This document shows positions 58,130-64,000 of a stretch of 64,000 nt of DNA, one piece after another. The stretch covers positions 1 through 64,000 of the forward strand of contig DAIPGN010000004.1 in NCBI GenBank assembly GCA_036771835.1, given 5' to 3'. Numbering within the stretch: the stretch's first letter is position 1; each line of letters begins with the position of its first letter. A model generated the notes under the pieces. That model was not told the origin of the DNA, ran no database searches, and was given only the letters and a program-made list of their open reading frames with translations. Source of the DNA: UBA4877 sp002399285 (lineage in GTDB: Bacteria > Bacillota > Thermoanaerobacteria > Thermoanaerobacterales > UBA4877). The translations under genes were made by a program, and so were the position numbers.

Positions 58130-58564
58130 ATGCTCGAAGTAAAATTCTATGATAATGTTGCGGACAGCAAGCTTAAATTTGCTGTCATTGCGTCCAAAAG
58201 CAATGGAAGATGGGTCTTCTGTAAACATAAGGAGCGGACCACATACGAATTTCCCGGCGGCCACAGGGAAAACGGCGAGAGTATTCTCGAGACAGCCGAA
58301 AGGGAACTCTATGAAGAGACGGGAGCCTTGGAGTACGGCATCAGACCGGTCTGTGTCTACTCGGTCACCGGAAAGACCAGAGTGAATGAAACCGGCAAGG
58401 AGACTTTCGGCATGCTGTATTACGCGGATATAGAGAAGTTTGACCCGGATCTGCACAGTGAGATCGAAAAGATCGTTTTGACCGATACTCTGCCCGGCAG
58501 CTGGACTTATCCCGAAATACAGCCCATATTATTGGATAAAGTAATCAACGTAATTAATCTTTGA
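58130..58564 (+). CDS. Nudix hydrolase
   Basis: 144 residues from the ATG at 58130; AAGGAGG is 8 bases upstream of it and the earlier ATG at 58124 lies inside that site. The Nudix box is GHRENGESILETAERELYEETG (GX5EX7REUXEEXGU intact). The C-terminal half resembles the ytkD-type group. It hydrolyses a nucleoside diphosphate-X compound; the substrate is not visible from sequence. Confidence 0.88.
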   Translation: MLEVKFYDNVADSKLKFAVIASKSNGRWVFCKHKERTTYEFPGGHRENGESILETAERELYEETGALEYGIRPVCVYSVTGKTRVNETGKETFGMLYYADIEKFDPDLHSEIEKIVLTDTLPGSWTYPEIQPILLDKVINVINL

Positions 58565-58708
58565 TATACGTATAATTCCACAAGGCAGCTTGTGTTCAAA
58601 TAGATATCCTGCAGATAGGGAGATGATCATTATGAATATATATCGTCTTTTGATTTCAAATAAATTGCGGAGGGATATAAATACCTGAGCCCTCAGAAGG
58701 AGAATGAG

Positions 58709-59143
58709 ATGATCAGATTGAGAGAAATAAACGCGGATAATTTTTGGGATATCATCAGCCTGACCTTAGAAAAAGAGCAGGAGCAATTGATCGTAAGCAA
58801 CGCAGTCTCCATTGCGCAGGCATACGTACAGCACGAATGCATCCCGCTGGCGATATACGGCGGCAAAATTCCGGTGGGCTTCGTGATGTACTGTATAGAC
58901 CGCGATGACGGCGAATATTGGATCTACCGACTGATGATCGACAAACAATATCAGAACAAGGGATACGGCAGGCAGACTTTGGAACAGATCATAGAAATAA
59001 TAAAGAAGGACGGCACGCATCATAAAATATATCTCGGCGTTCATATCAACGGCGGCGCCTCAGTGCACCTGTATGAAAGCATGGGATTTGTATTTACCGC
59101 CCAGGCCTTTGGCAAAGAACACATCATGGTCCTGGAATATTAA
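58709..59143 (+). CDS. GNAT-family N-acetyltransferase (PaiA/BltD-like)
   Basis: 144 residues. The acetyl-CoA binding motif is MIDKQYQNKGYGRQTL (QxxGxG/A form) with strand 4 YWIYRLMID and the late YESMGFVFTAQAFGKE. Most like spermine/spermidine acetyltransferases of Bacillus (PaiA, BltD), but a different amine is possible. GGAGA ribosome site. It follows the Nudix gene after 144 bases. Confidence 0.88.
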   Translation: MIRLREINADNFWDIISLTLEKEQEQLIVSNAVSIAQAYVQHECIPLAIYGGKIPVGFVMYCIDRDDGEYWIYRLMIDKQYQNKGYGRQTLEQIIEIIKKDGTHHKIYLGVHINGGASVHLYESMGFVFTAQAFGKEHIMVLEY

Positions 59144-59226
59144 AAAAGCGGACAGAGCCTTTCACCGCCGTCGAACCATGTGATCTTAACGATACATCCT
59201 TTTGTGAAAACCATATATAAAATATA

Positions 59227-59258
59227 GGGGCGGCAATATCATTTTGATAAGCCGCCTC
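59227..59258 (-). terminator. Terminator after the DUF4179 gene
   Basis: Minus-strand stem GAGGCGGC / GCCGCCCC around a 16-base loop, followed by TATATTTT. The 26 bases to the stop codon hold nothing else. Confidence 0.6.
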
Positions 59259-59284
59259 TGGATCAATGCTTTGATTTCTGAGCT

Positions 59285-60724
59285 TTAATTTATTTTAAAG
59301 CTTTCCCCGTTTACAATAATTGCAGACAGTTTATTTGTATTCATTAAAGTATAAATGTCAGGAGTCATTTCCACATCATAAGAAACATCAATAACCCCGT
59401 CCGAACCTCCCGTAAATGAAAAATCCGTTAATTTTATTTCACTGCAGTCACTGTATCGAAGTTTTATTTCATTTTGCAAAATGCGCTTGAGATAATAAGT
59501 ATTAAGATCGTAACCATTGCTTTTTGTAAGTGTATTCCCCTCATTATTTTTAACCTCATACCTCAGATTTGTCGAGAGCAGCGAAATATCCGCTTTAGTT
59601 AAAGTCAAAACCGTATCCGCTTTTCCCACATCAAATCTCTTGTTTATTATAACCGTACTCGGACTCTGATTGGCAGCAAAATCAGTTTTTATGTGCCATT
59701 TCCCGCTTATAAAATCATGACTGTTTACTACGAAGTTGATTCCATTCATATTTTTTAAATTTTCAAAGTCATCGACTCGAAAAAAGGAATACCCGGTATT
59801 GCCGTCAAAATCCAAGCCCATCCCAAATGGATCGCCGTTGTTCAATAAATTAACGGGCCGAAAAGCATACTCTCTGTTATCCTTTAATACTTTAGTTTTA
59901 TATTTAATGGCAACGATATTATTATACTGATGCTCATAAAGAGCGGCTTCGTCAATACCGTCTGCCGGCGGCATCCTATCACTTGCATCCAAATTTTCCG
60001 CGTCGGGATGATCTGCTTTGACCTTGGCAAATGCAACTGCATCTATTGTGGTGCCTATATCTGTTTGAACAGGGTCATCGCTGATGCCGTCAAAAAGTTT
60101 ATACATATCATCGGGAGATTCTAAATTGTCAAGGGTTTTAACATCTGCCTTCTTGTAAGCATCGTAAAGATTTAAATTTATAGTTTCATTTATTTCACTA
60201 ATATTATAAATGAGTTTATCCACGGTTATATCAAGCGTTGAACTTGTATTTTTCCCGATATCACAATGTATAATAGGCAGACAGTAATATGTCTTTCCAT
60301 CATCACTGACGACATTTTTTGGGGTTACCGATCTGTCCGTACCGTTAATTTTTACCGACGGATGATCATAAGTACCCACGGCCATTGTGTCGCCGGCAAA
60401 CATCGACCCGTCGTCCCTGCTAAATACAAGTTCGGGCACTATGCCTTTATCATCTGCTAAATAGCCCGTCAACTTCATCAAGACACCGTTATTTTCCTGT
60501 TGTACGTTTGTTGACTGAACCTTTCCGGAAACATCGTTGAAGTTTCTGAAAAAAGTGCTAAAAGCCCCCGAATTAGCTGCAAATACGGTTGCTCCTGTCA
60601 AACTGATAATAGTAGCCGCACATAAGACTGACTTAAACTTAGCTTTTTTATTTTCCAGTTTTTCTTCTTCCATCAATCTGGTGTAAAATTTCCTCTTAAT
60701 TCTTTCGGTATCAATATCATTCAT
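59285..60724 (-). CDS. DUF4179-containing membrane protein, probable anti-sigma factor
   Basis: 479 residues. N-terminal about 25 residues are cytosolic (NDIDTERIKRKFYTRLMEEEK), residues about 30-47 are one membrane helix (SVLCAATIISLTGATVFAA), and the rest is an extracytoplasmic beta-rich domain with the DUF4179 pattern (FNDVSGKVQST, NGVLMKLTGYLADDKGIV). It is encoded 3 bases after an ECF sigma factor, so it is expected to hold that sigma factor. The signal it senses is unknown. Confidence 0.85.
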   Translation of the reverse strand: MNDIDTERIKRKFYTRLMEEEKLENKKAKFKSVLCAATIISLTGATVFAANSGAFSTFFRNFNDVSGKVQSTNVQQENNGVLMKLTGYLADDKGIVPELVFSRDDGSMFAGDTMAVGTYDHPSVKINGTDRSVTPKNVVSDDGKTYYCLPIIHCDIGKNTSSTLDITVDKLIYNISEINETINLNLYDAYKKADVKTLDNLESPDDMYKLFDGISDDPVQTDIGTTIDAVAFAKVKADHPDAENLDASDRMPPADGIDEAALYEHQYNNIVAIKYKTKVLKDNREYAFRPVNLLNNGDPFGMGLDFDGNTGYSFFRVDDFENLKNMNGINFVVNSHDFISGKWHIKTDFAANQSPSTVIINKRFDVGKADTVLTLTKADISLLSTNLRYEVKNNEGNTLTKSNGYDLNTYYLKRILQNEIKLRYSDCSEIKLTDFSFTGGSDGVIDVSYDVEMTPDIYTLMNTNKLSAIIVNGESFKIN

Positions 60725-60727
60725 GTT

Positions 60728-61258
60728 TCATACCTCCATTTTCAGCAGCATTTTCTTGAGCTTTGCACGTTGACGTGATAATTTAATATCGACAATATTA
60801 CGATTCAATCCCAGTTTGTCAGCAATTTCTTTGCTTTTAAAACCATATTGATATTTTAAAAGCAGTATCGACCGTTCCGGTTCCTTTGTATCGTCGATCT
60901 CTTTTTTTATGAGATCGACCACTTCTCTTCTTAAAATGTCATTCTCCACATCAGAACCATCGGTGAGATTTAGGTCCAACTCAAGTATGTCAGCTCGTCT
61001 TTTTCTAACAAAATCCACTGTTTTATTACGGGCTATAGCGGCAAGGTACGATTTAAAATTCAGATCCTCATTCAATCTTTTGGTATTTTTCCACAGGGCA
61101 AGCAGCGTTTCGGCTATAATATCTTCCGTATCCTGGGCATTCAGTTTATAAACGTTATTTATTACTGCAGCCAAATAGCTTGAATATTCATCAATTATGT
61201 AAGAATAAATATCTTTATCGCCGCTCTTTAATTTTAAAATTGTTTCCTTGTTATCCAT
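60728..61258 (-). CDS. ECF-family RNA polymerase sigma factor
   Basis: 176 residues. Sigma-70 region 2 (SAYIIDEYSSYLAAVINNVY then DTEDIIAETLLALWKNTKRL) and region 4 (LLLKYQYGFKSKEIADKLGLNRNIVDIKLSRQRAKLKKML, by parts) with little in between, an ECF form. Paired with the DUF4179 anti-sigma candidate. Its leader has two palindromes that might be its own operators. Confidence 0.92.
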   Translation of the reverse strand: MDNKETILKLKSGDKDIYSYIIDEYSSYLAAVINNVYKLNAQDTEDIIAETLLALWKNTKRLNEDLNFKSYLAAIARNKTVDFVRKRRADILELDLNLTDGSDVENDILRREVVDLIKKEIDDTKEPERSILLLKYQYGFKSKEIADKLGLNRNIVDIKLSRQRAKLKKMLLKMEV

Positions 61259-61282
61259 CCGTCACCATCCTTACCATATACC

Positions 61283-61330
61283 TGAAAGGCCTTTCACTAA
61301 CATATACGTTGATTCATGAAATTTCTTTCA
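61283..61330 (-). promoter_or_regulatory. Twin TGAAA-N4-TTTCA palindromes before the ECF sigma gene
   Basis: TGAAAGGCCTTTCA at 61283-61296 and TGAAATTTCTTTCA at 61317-61330, 34 bases from centre to centre. Reading on the minus strand, a TGAAAG with a CGTA box 17 bases later also fits an ECF-like -35/-10. The interval 61259-61540 has no gene apart from this and the helicase promoter. Confidence 0.5.
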
Positions 61331-61471
61331 CTATGGAAATTATAGACCTTAAAAGAAGTCTATACTCACTGATCCCTTTACAAATTTCTTTAAAATACTT
61401 ATTTGTCTGGAAAGGTTCAACATGAAGTTTAACGGAAGGAAGGGCTTAGAATCAAGCACATATCATCCGCG

Positions 61472-61500
61472 TTGAATATTCTGCCGCTTTGTGCTAGTCT
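61472..61500 (+). promoter_or_regulatory. Weak promoter candidate for the TPR-helicase gene
   Basis: TTGAAT, 17 bases, TAGTCT, about 40 bases before the start codon. Only partial matches to consensus. Confidence 0.35.
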
Positions 61501-61540
61501 AAGGTGAATAAGATACTTTTGCCATGAGGAAGTGGGAATA

Positions 61541-64000
61541 TTGACGAAAGACGAGATCCAGCGATCTTTGTATACCGTTGATGAACGTCTGCATACGGGC
61601 TCGGTAAGTCAGGATATGGTCCGGAATTCTGCAGGTACTCTTATGACTTTAGTCGTCGAGGCATATCGTCTTGACAAAAATGATTGCGCCGATGAGATAC
61701 AGCATGCGCTTGCCCTATTGCATCAAGTATCGGCATGCAAAACCAATGACAAATTTTATGATCATGTAGACTCCTTTATTTCTTATGTGTCCGGTAAATA
61801 TGACGACTATCTGAGATCCATTGAGATCTTTATCAGGAAATACGTTCATGATGAAGGCAGTTTTTCGTATGAATCGGCATTCAATAATTTTTTTGACGTA
61901 TGGGAAAACGTTAATAATGATAGGCCTGACAGAGAGCAGCACAGATTGCTTGAAAAGTTTCATGCCATACTGAAAAAATGGTGCCCCGATACGGCATTCG
62001 AACGATATATGAGGTATTACCGTTCCACGACGTCCAATCTCAAAATTAAGGAAAAATACCTCATAAGAGTGTTGGAGAAAGACGACAAATGGGCGGCAGC
62101 CTATGAAGATCTTGGAAATATCCGCTCTGAGAAAAAAGACTGGGAAAATGCCGCTCAGTATTATGCAAAAGCAATTTCCACAAGTGACCGTGAGAAGACC
62201 GATTCATTATATTACTGCCTGGCCTGGTCCTATGGTAATTTGAAGGACTATAAAAACGAAGAAACCGCCTACCGCAAATGCCTTGAAATCGACCCGGAAT
62301 CTCAGTATGCCAACAACAATCTCGGATATTGCCTTATGCGGCGAAATCGCTATGAGGAGGCTCTGACATTTCTTGATAAAAGTATAGGACTTGGGACCGA
62401 CAAATATTTCCCCTACCGAAATAAATTTGACGCGCTTAAAAAGATGGGAAGGAAAGCGGAAGCGCTCGAGCTGGCAAGCGCGTACCCGCAATATTTCAAT
62501 ACCAAGCATTACCGTGATAAGATATTGAAGATTTCCCGAGAAAGCCCGGACCTGTCGGATGTATTTTCAAAACTAAACGAGGTTACGGAATCGGATTTTG
62601 CCGGTAAAATTATTGTTGCCGACGGCAACAGCGGCATTGAACTTTATCCGCACCAGCGGTATGCCATCAGGAAAATGGATCAGGTCATCTTAAATGCGTC
62701 CGATTACGCCGGGCTCCTGGTCCTTCCGACCGGCGGAGGTAAAACTTTGACCGCCGCATATTGGCTCATGCACAACATTCTTGATAAGGGCAAGAAGGTC
62801 ATTTGGGTCGCACACCGCCATGAACTTCTGGATCAGGCCAAAAGCAGCTTTGAAAAAGTATGTTATAGGGATATTACGGAAAACCGGCCGTCATATAACT
62901 GGCGCATCATTTCAGGACGGCATGACAAACCTATATATATAAAACCAACGGATGACATTATTATCGCAAGTAAAAACAGCCTGATGCACGGAATGGATCA
63001 TTTCATCAAAAGCTGGCTGAATGTAAATGGGGATAATACATTTTTGATTATCGACGAGGCTCATCATGCAACAGCCGGAGAATACCGCGGCCTGATCGAA
63101 AATATTAGATCCAATTCCAAAAGCTTCAGGATGCTCGGATTGACGGCAACTCCTTTAAGAACTGCCGATAATGAGAAAGGTTTGTTAAAAAAAGTTTTCC
63201 CCGATGATATCGTTTATAAAATAGATCTCCGTGAACTTATAAATCGCGGGATCATCTCAGAACCTATATTCAAACACATACCCACTGATGTAAATATGGT
63301 GGAATTATTTAAAGCAAACAATTCCCAAGAGGCATTGGAGAGGATCGCCCAGGATAGTTTTTTTGACATTGACAGCATAGGAAATGAAATTGCGGCCGCA
63401 ATTGCCGGGAATAGCAAAAGAAACAACGCGATTGTCAATGAATACGTTAAGAATAAGGATACTTACAAACAAACCATAGTCTTTGCATTAAACATCAATA
63501 TGGCCATTGCCTTGAACGGGCTGTTTAATGCCTCGGGCGTACGGTCTGATTTTGTCGTTTCTAATATCAAGGACATGGCAACAAATGTAACGATTTCATC
63601 CGAGGAAAACAAAATAAAAGTTCAAAAATTCCGTGACGGCCAATTGGACGTATTGATCAACGTAAACATACTGACGGAAGGCGTTGATTTGCCAAAGGTT
63701 CAGTCAGTTTTTCTGACACGTCCTACAAAATCTACAATATTTATGACGCAGATGATAGGACGCGCCCTGCGGGGAGAAAAAGCCGGAGGTACAAAGGAAG
63801 CCTATATCGTAAGCTTCATCGATGACTGGCAGGATAAAATCGCATGGGCAAATCCCGAACAACTGTTTATCAATGAGAATATTGACTTCAACGATAAAAA
63901 CTGGGAAACGCAAAAAATGGCAATGCGTCTGGTCTCCATCGCTAAAATCGAAGAGTTTGCAAAAATCGCCAACGAAACAATTGACCCGCGCCTTTCAGAT
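61541..64000 (+). CDS. TPR-SF2 (DEAD/DEAH-like) helicase, runs past the window end
   Basis: At least 820 residues with no stop before 64000. The start is a TTG with GAGGAA nine bases upstream; an in-frame GTG at 61532 overlaps that site, and an in-frame TGA at 61505 closes the frame. Residues 1-180 are helical and unrecognised; about 184-310 hold three to four TPR repeats (KDWENAAQYYAKAI, KDYKNEETAYRKCLEIDP, NRYEEALTFLDKSI); then an SF2 helicase: YPHQ at about 369-372, Walker A LPTGGGKT (395-402), DEAH (505-508), TATP (535-538), LTEGVD (711-716), QMIGRALRG (737-745). Such multidomain helicases occur in restriction and phage-defence islands, but its partner genes lie outside the window. Confidence 0.9.
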   Translation, partial: MTKDEIQRSLYTVDERLHTGSVSQDMVRNSAGTLMTLVVEAYRLDKNDCADEIQHALALLHQVSACKTNDKFYDHVDSFISYVSGKYDDYLRSIEIFIRKYVHDEGSFSYESAFNNFFDVWENVNNDRPDREQHRLLEKFHAILKKWCPDTAFERYMRYYRSTTSNLKIKEKYLIRVLEKDDKWAAAYEDLGNIRSEKKDWENAAQYYAKAISTSDREKTDSLYYCLAWSYGNLKDYKNEETAYRKCLEIDPESQYANNNLGYCLMRRNRYEEALTFLDKSIGLGTDKYFPYRNKFDALKKMGRKAEALELASAYPQYFNTKHYRDKILKISRESPDLSDVFSKLNEVTESDFAGKIIVADGNSGIELYPHQRYAIRKMDQVILNASDYAGLLVLPTGGGKTLTAAYWLMHNILDKGKKVIWVAHRHELLDQAKSSFEKVCYRDITENRPSYNWRIISGRHDKPIYIKPTDDIIIASKNSLMHGMDHFIKSWLNVNGDNTFLIIDEAHHATAGEYRGLIENIRSNSKSFRMLGLTATPLRTADNEKGLLKKVFPDDIVYKIDLRELINRGIISEPIFKHIPTDVNMVELFKANNSQEALERIAQDSFFDIDSIGNEIAAAIAGNSKRNNAIVNEYVKNKDTYKQTIVFALNINMAIALNGLFNASGVRSDFVVSNIKDMATNVTISSEENKIKVQKFRDGQLDVLINVNILTEGVDLPKVQSVFLTRPTKSTIFMTQMIGRALRGEKAGGTKEAYIVSFIDDWQDKIAWANPEQLFINENIDFNDKNWETQKMAMRLVSIAKIEEFAKIANETIDPRLSD

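Noticed and set aside
58632..58688. 18-codon frame starting MNIYRLLISNKLRR between the Nudix and GNAT genes
   Set aside because: Too short and without independent support, although GGGAGA lies upstream.
61715..63913. Minus-strand frames of 69-100 codons in the right end
   Set aside because: All are antisense to the continuous TPR-helicase gene with intact motifs.

Overview
The window reads as chromosome from a low-to-medium GC, spore-forming anaerobic Firmicute of class Clostridia. Supporting signs are strong AGGAGG-type ribosome sites, a four-gene pyruvate:ferredoxin oxidoreductase, the [FeFe]-hydrogenase maturation set hydE-hydG-hydF, and sporulation or germination genes (bofA, a GerA-type operon, pdaA, a DUF1657-like protein). 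Species cannot be fixed from the sequence. The block dnaX-ybaB-recR-DUF2508-bofA with a large SRP RNA, two tRNA-Ser and tadA is a layout often found fairly near oriC in Firmicutes. Most genes are on the minus strand.

Layout. 0.1-3.5 kb: two secreted, related beta-propeller-type proteins. 3.7-9.9 kb: a beta-glucoside PTS operon (IIC, IIB, IIA, GH4 phospho-beta-glucosidase) behind a clear sigma-54 promoter, with its LevR-type activator. 10.0-13.7 kb: DUF1657-like gene and porC-porD-porA-porB behind an array of short inverted repeats. 13.8-18.3 kb: bofA, DUF2508, recR, ybaB, dnaX, SRP RNA, tRNA-Ser(GGA), tRNA-Ser(CGA), tadA. 18.4-24.3 kb: NiaR-like repressor, an unknown, hibernation factor, amino-acid ABC transporter, a DnaA-box cluster, a zinc ribbon, a flippase-like membrane protein. 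24.5-29.6 kb: XRE and ArsR regulators, pdaA, a Cas4-like nuclease split over two membrane-anchored genes, a dipeptidase and a double P-loop ATPase. 29.7-35.2 kb: gerA-type operon, an acyltransferase, a lipoprotein. 35.3-40.8 kb: a decayed or noncoding unit, hydF/hydG/hydE, the TM1266-type regulator behind a structured leader, and DAHP synthase. 41-45.9 kb: flavin reductase-like protein, acyltransferase 3, lipoamide dehydrogenase, PlsC-like protein, GT2-GtrA protein. 46.2-52 kb: an AT-rich ascorbate/galactitol-type PTS operon with a wrecked agaS pseudogene and a PRD regulator carrying its own EIIA. 52.3-57.9 kb: acetoacetate decarboxylase, a coiled-coil protein, thiT under a TPP riboswitch, a thiamine-binding protein, iadA and a YfcC-type carrier. 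58.1-64 kb: Nudix, GNAT, an ECF sigma/DUF4179 pair with twin palindromes, and a TPR-SF2 helicase running off the right edge.

How it fits together. The genes suggest sugar fermentation through PTS uptake and pyruvate:ferredoxin oxidoreductase, with reduced ferredoxin probably discharged by an [FeFe]-hydrogenase whose structural gene is elsewhere. The best candidates for something undescribed are the split Cas4-like nuclease (26.3-27.1 kb), the leader RNA with mutually exclusive pairings before the hydrogenase-maturation operon (39.8-40.0 kb), a family of four dispersed intergenic repeats that bracket genes, and the TPR-helicase at the right edge. No CRISPR array, insertion sequence, prophage or rRNA was seen.
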